Source of the DNA: Chitinophaga vietnamensis
Lineage (GTDB): Bacteria > Bacteroidota > Bacteroidia > Chitinophagales > Chitinophagaceae
Length of the DNA stretch: 64,000 nt
Assembly (NCBI RefSeq): GCF_902167635.1
Contig: NZ_CABHMS010000005.1
Span: 459,484 to 523,483 of the forward strand
Direction of reading: 5' to 3'
Each line of letters starts with the position of its first letter. Positions within the stretch are counted from its first letter, which is position 1. Shown here piece after piece: positions 34,729 to 44,151 of the stretch. The translations under genes and the position numbers were made by a program. A model generated the notes under the pieces. The model did not search any database. It was given only the letters and a program-made list of their open reading frames with translations, and was not told where the DNA came from.

Positions 34729-35810
34729 TGCCCAACACACTCATCCTTCAGGCTTTCGGACTGGAGCCTGAAGGATTGAATGTCCGACGATTCGGATCAG
34801 GACATATCAACAACACTTTTCTGCTCGAAAAGAAACAGGATGGCAGTAAATATGTATTACAAAAGATCAATGTGAACGTATTTAAGGAACCAGGTATCAT
34901 TGCTGCGAATCAACGCATGGCTGCAGACTATCTGGCTGCTCATCATCCCGGCTATCTGTTCATCACGCCCATCCCCACAATAGAAGGGGAAGAGCTCTAT
35001 GTGCTGGACAACGAATACTGGCGCATGATTCCTTTCATTGCTAATTCCGTTACGGTAGATCAGGCCGACAACCCAAAGCAGGCATATGAAGCGGCCAAAC
35101 AATTCGGCCGCCTGGCCAGTTACCTTTCGGGTATTGATCTGAAGCCGTTCAAAGCTTCTATTCCGAACTTCCACAACCTCACCCTTCGCTATGCCGCTTT
35201 CCAGGAAGCGATCCGCCACGCGAAAGATGACAGGAAGGAGGCAGCAGAAGAGATGATTGAAGAATTCCTCCGCTACTCAGACATCGCGGTGACGTATGAA
35301 CAACTGAAAACAAATCCTGAATTCAGAGATCATCTCATGCATCACGATACCAAGATCAACAACGTGTTGCTCAACAAAGATTCGTTTGAAGGTATTTGTG
35401 TCTGCGATCTCGATACCCTGATGCCAGGAAAGATCATCTCCGATCTGGGCGATATGGTACGCACCTATGTTTGCCCTGTATCTGAAGAGGAGCGCGACTT
35501 CAGCCAGATCACCATCCGCGACGAATATTTCGAAGCCCTCATGCAGGGGTACCTCGAAGAGATCGGCGGCACTTTAACAAAAGTGGAAAAAGAACAACTG
35601 TTCTTCGCAGGAAAGTTCATGATCTACATGCAGGGAATACGGTTCCTCACCGATTATCTCAATGGTGATGTGTATTACCCGATCAAGTATCCAACACACA
35701 ATTACGACCGCGCCATGAACCAGCTCGTGCTGTTACAGCGCCTCATCGAAAAACAAGACGCATTGCAGGAGATCATCAACAAATGCCTGCAGGTAAGCGA
35801 ACAGGTTTAG
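34728..35810 (+). CDS. APH-family sugar kinase (NahK-like)
   Basis: Protein-kinase-like phosphotransferase of 360 aa. It shows the APH fold: a nucleotide loop (FGSGHINNTFLLEK), the catalytic motif LMHHDTKINNVLL (HxDxxxxN) and the metal motif ICVCDLDTLMPG. Related proteins phosphorylate N-acetylhexosamines at C1 (NahK) and are often mislabelled as mucin-desulfating sulfatases in Bacteroidota. The start at 34728 overlaps the preceding stop (TAATG), implying translational coupling. An ATG at 34719 in the same frame is possible. Confidence 0.88.
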   Translation: MPNTLILQAFGLEPEGLNVRRFGSGHINNTFLLEKKQDGSKYVLQKINVNVFKEPGIIAANQRMAADYLAAHHPGYLFITPIPTIEGEELYVLDNEYWRMIPFIANSVTVDQADNPKQAYEAAKQFGRLASYLSGIDLKPFKASIPNFHNLTLRYAAFQEAIRHAKDDRKEAAEEMIEEFLRYSDIAVTYEQLKTNPEFRDHLMHHDTKINNVLLNKDSFEGICVCDLDTLMPGKIISDLGDMVRTYVCPVSEEERDFSQITIRDEYFEALMQGYLEEIGGTLTKVEKEQLFFAGKFMIYMQGIRFLTDYLNGDVYYPIKYPTHNYDRAMNQLVLLQRLIEKQDALQEIINKCLQVSEQV

Positions 35811-35839
35811 AACGTGAACAAACGAAATGAAAACATTTC

Positions 35840-35867
35840 AAAACCCGGCGCACAGGCGCCGGGTTTT
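35840..35867 (+). terminator. Terminator after the kinase gene
   Basis: The 12-base arms AAAACCCGGCGC (35840-35851) and GCGCCGGGTTTT (35856-35867) pair perfectly, followed by more T. It lies 29 bases after the stop. Confidence 0.9.
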
Positions 35868-35871
35868 TTAT

Positions 35872-35935
35872 TTGCGGATTTGCGGATTTAGGGATTTAGG
35901 AATTTGGGGATTTGAGGATTTTTTGATTTGGGAAA
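35872..35935. repeat. GGATTT-family repeat arm upstream of the ilv promoter
   Basis: Eight degenerate units (GCGGATTT, AGGGATTT, GGGGATTT, GAGGATTT and so on) in direct order. An inverse set of AAATCC-type units lies at 36098-36177, so the two flank the ilv promoter region as an interrupted inverted pair. Confidence 0.7.
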
Positions 35936-36048
35936 ATGGCTAAATGTTTTGTATTTTATTTAGAAATAGGCTAACATTCAAAAGGTTTTTTTGAATATTT
36001 TCAAAATCTCTTAAAGAGATTAATTTTTCACGAAATATTCCACCCTGT

Positions 36049-36080
36049 ATTGTTTTTTATTTTTTTCACAGATACTTTTG
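36049..36080 (+). promoter_or_regulatory. ilvE: Promoter of the ilv leader and operon
   Basis: ATTG (36049-36052), 20 bases, then TACTTTTG (36073-36080), matching the Bacteroidota -33/-7 arrangement. The transcript should begin near 36086, about 95 bases before the leader peptide ATG at 36181. Confidence 0.6.
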
Positions 36081-36097
36081 TATCGATATGGAGCGCA

Positions 36098-36177
36098 ACC
36101 TCCAAATCAATCAAAAAATCCGGAAATCAAAAATTCAAAATTCAAAAATCGAAAATCCGGAAATTCGAAAATTCTCC
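36098..36177. repeat. AAATCC-type repeat inside the ilv 5' untranslated region
   Basis: Degenerate units such as AAATCCGG, AAATCAAA and AAATTCAA in direct order, the inverse orientation of the arm at 35872-35935. It lies between the promoter and the leader peptide. It is free of stop codons in the leader's frame, so an ATG at 36088 gives an in-frame 69-aa extended leader ORF. Confidence 0.65.
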
Positions 36178-36180
36178 ATT

Positions 36181-36297
36181 ATGTGGATCAATAAAGACAA
36201 CATAAAACTTAATCACATCGTACCCCAGCTCAACTGGGCTATCACGAAGGTCGTGATTATCGTCGTTGTCATTATTAGCCACCACCATGGAGGATAG
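36181..36297 (+). CDS. ilv operon leader peptide (38 aa, Val/Ile-rich)
   Basis: Short ORF beginning MWINKDNIKLNH and ending SHHHGG. Residues 24-32 are nine consecutive branched-chain residues (VVIIVVVII), encoded at 36250-36276. It is directly followed by an antiterminator/terminator and the branched-chain operon, as expected for a transcription attenuator in which ribosomes stall when charged Val- or Ile-tRNA is scarce. The three His codons after the run are unexplained. A start at 36088 in the same frame is possible, but most of the extra 31 codons would derive from a repeat element. Confidence 0.9.
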   Translation: MWINKDNIKLNHIVPQLNWAITKVVIIVVVIISHHHGG

Positions 36298-36361
36298 GTA
36301 CACGTGCATATTCACAAAATGATATAACGCCTTCCTCCGCCAAGAGGAAGGCTTTTTTTTT
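36289..36361 (+). terminator. ilv attenuator: antiterminator and intrinsic terminator
   Basis: The terminator has arms GCCTTCCTC (36329-36337) and GAGGAAGGC (36344-36352), followed by nine T (36353-36361). An upstream segment GGAGGATAGG (36289-36298), covering the leader stop codon at 36295-36297, can pair with CCTTCCTCC (36330-36338) if one base is bulged. A ribosome that finishes the leader masks it and termination occurs; a ribosome stalled in the Val/Ile run leaves it free and the operon is read. A 7-bp hairpin (36241-36257) inside the leader ORF may be a pause hairpin. Confidence 0.85.
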
Positions 36362-36392
36362 GATCACTTTTTACTGCTAATAATTCAATTTT

Positions 36393-37295
36393 ATGTATAG
36401 CTATTACAACGACAACACCATTCTTTACCTCAACGGAGAATTCCGTAAAGCCACCACTGCCAGCGCTGATCTGTTTGGGCAGTCATTACACTACGGCTAT
36501 GCCGTATTTGAAGGTATCCGCGCCTACAAAACTGCCAGCGGAGAAGTGAAGATCTTCAAGGCCAAAGAACACTTCGACCGTTTGCAGCGCTCCTGCGAGC
36601 TGATACACATCCCGTACAAATTCAATAACGAGGAGCTCATCGCCGCCTGTTACAAGGTGCTGGAGCTGAACAATATGGAAGAAGCCTACATCAGGCCGCT
36701 GGTGTTCTGTCCGCCCAATATGACCCTGAAAGCCGCATCCGAGGCCTATATCCTCATATGCGCATGGGAATGGGGCGCCTATCTCGGGGAGAAACTGCTG
36801 CGGGTAATGACCTCCTCCTTTGAACGACCGAATCCCAAGGCATTCAAGATAGAATCGAAATCGGCCGGCCTGTACGTAAACTCGATACTCGCCTCGCAGG
36901 AAGCAAAAGATAAGGGCTACGACGAAGCATTATTACTCGATATGAATGGTTACGTAGCAGAAGGCCCCGGCGCCAACGTATTCTTTGAAAAAGACGGTAA
37001 AATCTTCACCCCACCCCTCGGCAACATCCTCGCCGGCATCACCCGCGCCACCGTTATAGAACTTTGCCAGGAACTCGGCATCCCCCTCGAAGAAAAATTA
37101 TTCACCATCGATGAACTGAAACAAGCGGATGCCGCCTTCTTCTGCGGTACCGCCGCAGAGGTGATCGGCCTCGAATCCCTCGACGGACAAGCATTTGCCA
37201 AACCATGGGCAGAATCCCTCGGTAAAGTGCTCCAGCAAGCCTACAAAGCAAGAGTGCTCGAAAAAACTTTCGAACGCCAGGCGCAATTAGCATAA
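36393..37295 (+). CDS. ilvE: Branched-chain amino acid aminotransferase IlvE
   Basis: PLP fold-type IV enzyme of 300 aa that performs the last, reversible step of Val, Leu and Ile synthesis with glutamate as amino donor. Typical segments are SLHYGYAVFEGIRAY near residue 30, KIESKSAGLYVNSILASQEAKDKGYDEALLLD carried in two pieces around the PLP region, VAEGPGANVFF and PPLGNILAGITRATVIEL. It is the first structural gene after the attenuator. Confidence 0.96.
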   Translation: MYSYYNDNTILYLNGEFRKATTASADLFGQSLHYGYAVFEGIRAYKTASGEVKIFKAKEHFDRLQRSCELIHIPYKFNNEELIAACYKVLELNNMEEAYIRPLVFCPPNMTLKAASEAYILICAWEWGAYLGEKLLRVMTSSFERPNPKAFKIESKSAGLYVNSILASQEAKDKGYDEALLLDMNGYVAEGPGANVFFEKDGKIFTPPLGNILAGITRATVIELCQELGIPLEEKLFTIDELKQADAAFFCGTAAEVIGLESLDGQAFAKPWAESLGKVLQQAYKARVLEKTFERQAQLA

Positions 37296-37301
37296 AACAG
37301 G

Positions 37302-37547
37302 ATGGATCGGTATATCACACCGGCGATATACCGATCCACAAAATTCTTTGAACAATGTAAAACGAAAAAGTCAAAATCCACTACCACCAAGGGTTTTGAA
37401 GAGATCAAGCCGAATTTGAAGACCGGTAATCACGCAATTGTTGGTTTGAATTTAAACACACTACCGGGTAATTTGGTGAAACTTTTAGAAAAAGGACGAT
37501 CACCCATTCCCTGCAACACGGGAGAAATCATCAAGCAATGGAATTAA
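37302..37547 (+). other. Possible 81-aa ORF between ilvE and ilvD (doubtful)
   Basis: An open frame beginning MDRYITPAIYRSTKFF that overlaps the ilvD start by ten bases. No family is recognised, and its first codons lie within a hairpin. The 242-base ilvE-ilvD gap is unusually long for this operon. The frame may be chance or a small unknown protein. Confidence 0.25.
37303..37338 (+). other. Intercistronic hairpin between ilvE and ilvD
   Basis: The 14-base arms 37303-37316 and 37325-37338 pair perfectly (TGGATCGGTATATC) around an 8-base loop. No T-tract follows, so it looks like an mRNA stability or processing element rather than a terminator. Confidence 0.6.
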
Positions 37548-39217
37548 ACAAATACAGCAAAACGATCACGCAGGATCCTACACAACCCGCTGCACAGGCT
37601 ATGTTGCACGGGATCGGATTAACAGACGAAGATCTGAAGAAAGCACAGGTAGGCGTTGTGAGCATGGGATATGATGGCAACACCTGTAATATGCACCTGA
37701 ACGACCTCGCCAACGACGTCAAAAAAGGCGTGTGGGCAAACGGACTGGTAGGCCTGAATTTCCATACTATCGGCGTCAGCGATGGTATCAGCAATGGTAC
37801 CGAAGGTATGCGCTATTCGCTCGTGAGCCGCGATCTGATTGCAGATTCCATTGAAACCGTATGCGGTGCGCAATACTATGATGGCCTCATCACCGTGCCT
37901 GGCTGCGATAAGAACATGCCCGGCTCCCTGATGGCCATGGGCCGCCTCAACCGCCCTGCTATCATGGTATACGGCGGTACGATCGCACCCGGTAAATACA
38001 AAGGTCAGGACCTCAACATCATCTCCGCATTTGAAGCGCTCGGTCAGAAAATGGCCGGCCAGCTGAATGAAGAAGATTTCAAAGGCATCGTGCACAATGC
38101 CTGCCCCGGCGCCGGCGCCTGTGGCGGGATGTACACCGCCAATACCATGTCTTCTGCCGCAGAAGCACTCGGTATGAGCCTGCCCTACAGCTCATCCAAC
38201 CCCGCCCTGAGCAAGGAAAAACGCGATGAATGCGCCGCTGCCGGCAAATACATCCGCCTGCTCCTGGAAAAAGATATCAAACCCCGCGATATCATGACCA
38301 AAGAAGCATTCGAAAATGCCATCACCGTCATCATCGCGCTGGGAGGCAGCACCAACGCCGTTCTCCACCTGATCGCCATCGCGAAATCCGTAGGCGTGAA
38401 AGTGACGCTGGAAGATTTTCAACGCATCAGCGACAACACGCCGCTCATCGCCGATCTGAAGCCCAGCGGCAAATACCTGATGGAAGACCTCCACAACATC
38501 GGCGGTGTGCCGCTGGTAATGAAATACTTACTCAAACAAGGACGCCTGCATGGCCATTGCATCACCGTTACCGGCAAAACCATCGCAGAGAACCTGGAAT
38601 CCGTTGCTGACATAGATTTCAGCCAACAGGACATTATCGTTCCACTGGAAAAACCATTGAAAGCAAATGGTCATATCCAGATATTATACGGTAACCTCGC
38701 CGAACAAGGCTCTGTTGCCAAAATAACCGGTAAGGAAGGCGAACGATTCAAAGGCCCTGCCCGCGTGTTCGACGGTGAGTTTGAACTCATCGCCGGTATT
38801 CAATCCGGCCGCGTACAAAAAGGCGACGTAGTAGTGATCCGCCAGGTAGGCCCCAAAGGCGCACCCGGCATGCCTGAAATGCTGAAGCCCACCAGCGCCA
38901 TCATGGGCGTAGGCCTGGGCAAGAGCGTAGCGCTCATCACCGATGGCCGCTTCTCCGGTGGCACGCACGGTTTCGTGGTAGGCCATATCACACCGGAAGC
39001 ATTCGAAGGCGGCACCATCGCACTGGTACAAGACAACGATATCATCGAAATAGATGCAGTGAACAACTCGATCAATGTGGAAGTGAGCGATGAAGAGCTG
39101 GCAGCACGCCGTGCAAAATGGGTACAGCCTGCATTGAAAGTATCCAATGGAATCTTATTTAAGTACGCAAAACTTGTAAAAAATGCAACAGAAGGATGTG
39201 TTACCGATGAAGGCTGA
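37538..39217 (+). CDS. ilvD: Dihydroxy-acid dehydratase IlvD
   Basis: Iron-sulfur dehydratase of 559 aa that forms the 2-oxo acid precursors of Val and Ile. The cluster-binding Cys motifs are present: [19 protein letters not shown] and [19 protein letters not shown], and the C-terminal signature is [21 protein letters not shown]. It overlaps the ilvB start by 35 bases, which implies translational coupling. Confidence 0.98.
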   Translation: MELNKYSKTITQDPTQPAAQAMLHGIGLTDEDLKKAQVGVVSMGYDGNTCNMHLNDLANDVKKGVWANGLVGLNFHTIGVSDGISNGTEGMRYSLVSRDLIADSIETVCGAQYYDGLITVPGCDKNMPGSLMAMGRLNRPAIMVYGGTIAPGKYKGQDLNIISAFEALGQKMAGQLNEEDFKGIVHNACPGAGACGGMYTANTMSSAAEALGMSLPYSSSNPALSKEKRDECAAAGKYIRLLLEKDIKPRDIMTKEAFENAITVIIALGGSTNAVLHLIAIAKSVGVKVTLEDFQRISDNTPLIADLKPSGKYLMEDLHNIGGVPLVMKYLLKQGRLHGHCITVTGKTIAENLESVADIDFSQQDIIVPLEKPLKANGHIQILYGNLAEQGSVAKITGKEGERFKGPARVFDGEFELIAGIQSGRVQKGDVVVIRQVGPKGAPGMPEMLKPTSAIMGVGLGKSVALITDGRFSGGTHGFVVGHITPEAFEGGTIALVQDNDIIEIDAVNNSINVEVSDEELAARRAKWVQPALKVSNGILFKYAKLVKNATEGCVTDEG

Positions 39218-40931
39218 ACCAGCCGATAAACGGCTAGCCGCTAAACCTGTTATCACCGGCTCCGAAGCCGTGATCCGCTCGCTCATCGCAGAAGGAGTGG
39301 AAACGATTTTCGGTTACCCCGGTGGTGCGATCATGCCTATTTATGATGCCCTGTACGATTTTCAGGACCAGGTACATCATATCCTCGTGCGGCATGAACA
39401 GGGCGCCACGCATGCTGCACAAGGTTATGCAAGAAGCTCCGGTAAAGTAGGCGTAGCCTTCGCTACCTCCGGCCCCGGCGCTACCAACCTCGTTACCGGC
39501 CTGGCAGACGCTTATATGGACAGCACGCCCATGGTATGTATTACCGGCCAGGTAGCAGCCTCGCTGCTCGGTACCGACGCTTTCCAGGAAACAGACGTGA
39601 TCGGCATCACCATGCCTATCACCAAATGGAACATACAGGTCACCCGCCAGGAAGATATTCCCGGCGCCATTGCCAAAGCATTCTATATCGCCCGCAGTGG
39701 CCGTCCAGGCCCGGTTTTGGTGGACATCACCAAAAATGCGCAGGTAGGTACCTTCGAGTTCGAGTACAAGAAATGTGAACATATCCGCAGTTACCAACCA
39801 GTGCCTGTGCTCAGGCAGGAAGCTATTGTTGATGCGGCTGCGCTGATCAACGGCGCGAAAAAGCCCTTCATTCTTTGCGGTCATGGCGTACTCCTCGCAG
39901 GCGCTGAAAAAGCATTGCTGGCAGTGGCTGAAAAAGCGCAGATACCGGTAGCTTCCACATTGCTGGGCCTTTCCGCCGTACCCGTACAACACCCGCTGTA
40001 CACCGGTATGCTGGGTATGCACGGTAACTACGGCCCCAACGTGCTCACCGGCGAATGTGATGTGCTCATCGCCGTAGGTATGCGCTTCGATGATCGTGTA
40101 ACCGGCGACGTGAACACCTATGCCAACAAAGCAAAAGTGATCCACATCGAGATCGATGCCGCAGAGATCAACAAGATCATCAAGGCAGATGTAGCCGTAC
40201 ACGCCGACGCAAGAACCGCGCTGGAAGCGCTGTTGCAGCATATACAGCCCGCCCGACACGATGAATGGCTGGAAGAATTTAAAGCGGCACACCAGAAAGA
40301 ATACGATAAGGTACAGCATAAAGAACTGTTCCCGGAAAGCGGCGAACTGAAGATGGCAGAAGTGATCCGCCTCATCTCCGAAAAAACAAAAGGAGAAGCA
40401 GTGCTGGTAACAGATGTAGGGCAACACCAGATGATAGCCTCCCGCTATTATGGTTTTAAAAATCCAAATACCAACATCACCTCCGGTGGTATGGGTACGA
40501 TGGGCTTTTCGCTGCCAGCCGCCATGGGCGCTAAAATGGGCACGCCCGAAAAAGAAGTGATCGCTATCATTGGCGACGGTTGCTTCCAGATGACCTTGCA
40601 GGAACTGGGCACCATCTATCAATCCCAGATTGGAGTGAAGATTGTGATCCTCAACAACAACTTCCTCGGCATGGTAAGACAATGGCAGCAACTGTTCTTC
40701 GACAAACGCTATTCATCTACCGAAATGATCAACCCGGATTTCGTTCAGATCGCCAAAGGTTTTTATATACCGGGTCAAAAAGTCAATGCCAGGGAAAATA
40801 TTTCCGCCGCAATCGATGAAATGCTGGCCCACAAAGGCGCTTACCTGCTGGAAGTGGTGGTGGAAAAAGAAGACAACGTATTCCCGATGGTGCCGGCCGG
40901 CGCTCCCGTTGCTTCCATCAGGCTGGAGTAG
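39183..40931 (+). CDS. ilvB: Acetolactate synthase large subunit IlvB
   Basis: Thiamine-diphosphate enzyme of up to 582 aa that condenses pyruvate with pyruvate or 2-oxobutyrate. The N-terminal TPP domain has [16 protein letters not shown] and the catalytic Glu in [16 protein letters not shown]. The C-terminal TPP motif is [13 protein letters not shown] with NNN downstream. The start at 39183 overlaps ilvD; a second Met at 39207 is an alternative. The ilvN regulatory subunit follows after 49 bases. Confidence 0.97.
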   Translation: MQQKDVLPMKAEPADKRLAAKPVITGSEAVIRSLIAEGVETIFGYPGGAIMPIYDALYDFQDQVHHILVRHEQGATHAAQGYARSSGKVGVAFATSGPGATNLVTGLADAYMDSTPMVCITGQVAASLLGTDAFQETDVIGITMPITKWNIQVTRQEDIPGAIAKAFYIARSGRPGPVLVDITKNAQVGTFEFEYKKCEHIRSYQPVPVLRQEAIVDAAALINGAKKPFILCGHGVLLAGAEKALLAVAEKAQIPVASTLLGLSAVPVQHPLYTGMLGMHGNYGPNVLTGECDVLIAVGMRFDDRVTGDVNTYANKAKVIHIEIDAAEINKIIKADVAVHADARTALEALLQHIQPARHDEWLEEFKAAHQKEYDKVQHKELFPESGELKMAEVIRLISEKTKGEAVLVTDVGQHQMIASRYYGFKNPNTNITSGGMGTMGFSLPAAMGAKMGTPEKEVIAIIGDGCFQMTLQELGTIYQSQIGVKIVILNNNFLGMVRQWQQLFFDKRYSSTEMINPDFVQIAKGFYIPGQKVNARENISAAIDEMLAHKGAYLLEVVVEKEDNVFPMVPAGAPVASIRLE

Positions 40932-40980
40932 CAGGCTTACAGCGACAATCATTTGATCATTTGAAATTCACAACAGGTAT

Positions 40981-41520
40981 ATGCAAAAAGAATATACAGT
41001 AACGGTATATACGGAGGATCGTATCGGTATCACCAATCGTATCACCATCATCTTCACCCGCAGGGGCATCAATATCACCAGTCTTACCACTGCTGAAACA
41101 GAGATCCCCGGCGTGTACAAGTTCATCATAACGGTGATGTCTACACGTGAAAAGCTGGATAAGGTGGTCGGCCAGATCGAAAGGCTGATAGAGATACACC
41201 GTGCATTTGTACATGAAGAAGAAGAAGTGGTATACCAGGAACTGGCTTTATACAAGATATCCACCAAGTCATTACATACCGGAGATATAGAACGTTTGAT
41301 CCGTGATAACAATGCGCGGATACTCACGATCACGGCAGATTATTTCGTGATAGAGAAAACGGGCCACCAGCAGGAGCTGACAGATTTCATCAAGAAGCTG
41401 GAACCCTACGGGCTGATCGAATACTCCAAGAGTGGCCGCGTAGCCATCGTGAAATGGAGCCGCCGCTTCCACGAGCATCTCAAAGAGCTCTCCGGTGTGG
41501 AATCTGATAATCTTAGTTAA
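40981..41520 (+). CDS. ilvN: Acetolactate synthase small (regulatory) subunit IlvN
   Basis: Regulatory partner of IlvB, 179 aa. The N-terminal ACT domain (YTVTVYTEDRIGITNRITII, RRGINITSLT) binds valine for feedback control, and a C-terminal ACT-like half follows. The order ilvB-ilvN is typical. Confidence 0.95.
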   Translation: MQKEYTVTVYTEDRIGITNRITIIFTRRGINITSLTTAETEIPGVYKFIITVMSTREKLDKVVGQIERLIEIHRAFVHEEEEVVYQELALYKISTKSLHTGDIERLIRDNNARILTITADYFVIEKTGHQQELTDFIKKLEPYGLIEYSKSGRVAIVKWSRRFHEHLKELSGVESDNLS

Positions 41521-41567
41521 TAAAAAAACAACATCATCTTTTTAAAAAAAACAAACACTATCAAAAC

Positions 41568-42611
41568 ATGGCAACCATCAATTTTGGCGGGGTACTCGAA
41601 GAAGTAGTAACCAGAGAAGAATTCCCAATGGAAAAAGCCAGGGAAGTGCTGAAGAACGAAGTGATTGCAGTGATCGGTTACGGCGTACAAGGCCCGGGCC
41701 AGGCGCTGAACCTGAAAGACAATGGCTTCAACGTGATCGTTGGTCAGCGTAAAAATTCCAAAACCTGGGATAAAGCTGTTGCTGACGGCTGGGTACCTGG
41801 TGAAACGCTGTTCGATATCGAAGAAGCAGCAACCAAAGGTACGATCATTCAGTTCCTTCTCTCTGATGCCGGACAGATCTCCCTCTGGCCTACTTTAAAA
41901 CAGCACCTGACGCCAGGTAAAGCACTGTATTTCTCCCATGGCTTTGGTATCACCTATAAAGATCAGACAGGCATCGTGCCTCCGGCAGATGTAGATGTGA
42001 TCCTGGTAGCGCCTAAAGGTTCCGGTACATCCCTGCGCCGCCTGTTCCTCGCAGGTCAGGGCCTGAACTCCAGCTACGCTATCTTCCAGGATGCTACCGG
42101 CCGCGCAAAAGAGCGTGTAGTAGCACTCGGTATCGGCGTAGGCTCCGGCTACCTGTTCGAAACAGATTTCAAAAAAGAAGTATTCTCCGACCTCACCGGC
42201 GAACGTGGTTCCCTGATGGGTTGTATCCAGGGTATCTTCGCTGCACAATACGAAACACTGCGCAGAAATGGTCACTCGCCTTCTGAAGCATTCAACGAAA
42301 CCGTAGAAGAACTGACGCAGTCGCTCATGCCACTGGTAGCTGAAAACGGTATGGACTGGATGTATGCTAACTGCTCTACCACTGCACAGCGCGGCGCGCT
42401 CGACTGGTGGAAGAAATTCAAAGACGCTACCCAGCCTGTATTCGATGAGCTGTACGCCAGCGTTGCCGCCGGTAAAGAAGCTGCCCGCTCTATTGCTTCC
42501 AACAGCACTCCCGACTACCGCGAGCGCCTGAACGAAGAACTCAGAGAACTCCGCGAAAGCGAAATGTGGCAAGCCGGTGCAGCCGTTCGCAAGCTGCGCC
42601 CGAACGCATAG
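41568..42611 (+). CDS. ilvC: Ketol-acid reductoisomerase IlvC
   Basis: NADPH enzyme of 347 aa that rearranges and reduces acetolactate or acetohydroxybutyrate. The Rossmann loop is VIGYGVQGPGQALNLKDNG. The catalytic C-terminal part contains DLTGERGSLMGCIQG and a C-terminal RELRESEMWQAG. It is followed by a repeat palindrome and ilvA. Confidence 0.97.
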   Translation: MATINFGGVLEEVVTREEFPMEKAREVLKNEVIAVIGYGVQGPGQALNLKDNGFNVIVGQRKNSKTWDKAVADGWVPGETLFDIEEAATKGTIIQFLLSDAGQISLWPTLKQHLTPGKALYFSHGFGITYKDQTGIVPPADVDVILVAPKGSGTSLRRLFLAGQGLNSSYAIFQDATGRAKERVVALGIGVGSGYLFETDFKKEVFSDLTGERGSLMGCIQGIFAAQYETLRRNGHSPSEAFNETVEELTQSLMPLVAENGMDWMYANCSTTAQRGALDWWKKFKDATQPVFDELYASVAAGKEAARSIASNSTPDYRERLNEELRELRESEMWQAGAAVRKLRPNA

Positions 42612-42621
42612 TTAAATATTT

Positions 42622-42718
42622 TCGGATTTCTTGATTTTTGAATTTAGGGATTTGTTTTTCCGAAGTGTTCCGGAAAAACAAATCCCCAAATTCAGAAATC
42701 AAGAAATTCACAAATCCT
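42622..42718. repeat. Imperfect GGATTT-family palindrome between ilvC and ilvA
   Basis: The left arm (ggatttcttg... to GTTTTTCCG near 42663) and the right arm (CCGGAAAAAC... to caaatcc) are inverse with a few mismatches around a short loop near 42664-42670. It lies inside the operon. It may reduce ilvA transcription or protect the upstream mRNA end. Confidence 0.75.
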
Positions 42719-42722
42719 TTTT

Positions 42723-43982
42723 ATGTCCACTCATCTCAGTACGGGCGTCAGCCCTTTAAACATCCTCGATGCGGCGGTGAAGCTCAAACCCGTGATCACC
42801 CGCACGCCGCTTACTTATAGCGCTACGCTCTCGCGCCGCTATAACTGTGACGTATATCTGAAAAGAGAGGATATGCAGATTGTACGCTCCTACAAACTCC
42901 GTGGCGCCTACAACCTGATCAGCAGCCTGCCTGCCGACGTACTGGCCAAAGGCGTTACCTGCGCCAGCGCCGGCAACCATGCACAAGGCTTTGCCTATGC
43001 CTGCAAAGCCATGAACATCAAAGGCGTAGTGTTCATGCCCATCATCACCCCCAAACAAAAGGTGAACCAGGTGAATATGTTCGGTGGCGAGAATATCGAG
43101 ATCAGACTGATCGGCGATACCTTCGACGATTGCTCCGCCGAAGCACAGGCCTTTACCAAGGCCAACGGCATGACTTTCATCCCACCGTTTGATAACGAAA
43201 AAATTATTGAAGGCCAGGGAACCGTAGCCGTAGAGATACTGGAAGATCAACAACAGATCGATTTCCTCTTCGTGCCGGTTGGCGGCGGCGGCCTCGCTGC
43301 CGGCGTAGGCACCTACTTCAAAACTTACAGCCCTAAAACACGCATCATCGGCGTGGAACCCGAAGGCGCTCCCTCCATGCTACGCGCCTTCGAAAACGGC
43401 GGCCCCCTTACACTGGATGAAATTGAACGCTTTGTTGACGGCGCTGCCGTAAAGCGTGTAGGCGCCCTTAACTACGATATCTGCAAGGAAGTGCTGGAGA
43501 AAATGCACCTCGTACCCGAAGGCAAAGTATGCTCCACCATCCTCAAATTATATAACGAAGACGCCATCGTGGTAGAACCCGCCGGCGCCCTCTCCATCGC
43601 TGTTCTCGACGATTTCGCCGAAGAGATCCGCGGCAAAAAAGTAGTGTGCGTGATCAGCGGCAGCAACAATGATATCGACCGCATGCAGGAGATCAAAGAA
43701 AGATCACTCCTGTATGAAGGCCTCAAACATTATTTTATTGTACGCTTCGCACAACGGCCCGGCGCGCTGAAAGAATTTGTAAATCATATTCTCGGCCCTA
43801 CCGACGATATCACGCGATTTGAATTTATACAGAAACATAATAAAGAAACCGGCCCCGCACTTGTAGGTGTGGAGCTGAAATCCAGGGAAGACTACGACAA
43901 ACTGATCGACAATTTCCGCAAGTATAATTTCCATTATACCGAGCTGAATAAAGACGATAATTTGTTTGGCTACCTGGTATAA
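42723..43982 (+). CDS. ilvA: Threonine ammonia-lyase (threonine dehydratase) IlvA
   Basis: PLP enzyme of 419 aa that makes 2-oxobutyrate for isoleucine. The PLP Lys is in RSYKLRGAYNL near residue 55, followed by SAGNHAQGFAYA and the glycine loop PVGGGGLAAGV. The C-terminal 90 residues are a single ACT-like regulatory domain (FAQRPGALKEFVNHIL), so isoleucine feedback is likely. The start at 42723 follows the repeat directly. Confidence 0.96.
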   Translation: MSTHLSTGVSPLNILDAAVKLKPVITRTPLTYSATLSRRYNCDVYLKREDMQIVRSYKLRGAYNLISSLPADVLAKGVTCASAGNHAQGFAYACKAMNIKGVVFMPIITPKQKVNQVNMFGGENIEIRLIGDTFDDCSAEAQAFTKANGMTFIPPFDNEKIIEGQGTVAVEILEDQQQIDFLFVPVGGGGLAAGVGTYFKTYSPKTRIIGVEPEGAPSMLRAFENGGPLTLDEIERFVDGAAVKRVGALNYDICKEVLEKMHLVPEGKVCSTILKLYNEDAIVVEPAGALSIAVLDDFAEEIRGKKVVCVISGSNNDIDRMQEIKERSLLYEGLKHYFIVRFAQRPGALKEFVNHILGPTDDITRFEFIQKHNKETGPALVGVELKSREDYDKLIDNFRKYNFHYTELNKDDNLFGYLV

Positions 43983-44004
43983 GGAGCAAATAAGTAAACA
44001 AAAG

Positions 44005-44027
44005 GCCTCGCATCCGCGAGGCTTTTT
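44005..44027 (+). terminator. Terminator after the ilv operon
   Basis: GCCTCGC (44005-44011) pairs with GCGAGGC (44016-44022), followed by TTTTT. It ends the operon 23 bases after ilvA. A second palindrome, AAGCAGCTGC/GCAGCTGCTT-like, follows at about 44046-44068. Confidence 0.85.
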
Positions 44028-44151
44028 CATGAGCCATCAATAAAAAAGCAGCTGCGTGAGCAGCTGCCTTGTCTTTCTCGCCATAGGATGTAACTATGAG
44101 GGCACGTGCACGGTCTGCAAAAAGCAGGATAGTGATACCCTGCTTTCTGGC

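Noticed and set aside
39234-40691. 485-aa open frame on the minus strand across ilvB
   Set aside because: It lies wholly antisense to the well-supported ilvB, has no family features and reflects codon bias of the real gene.
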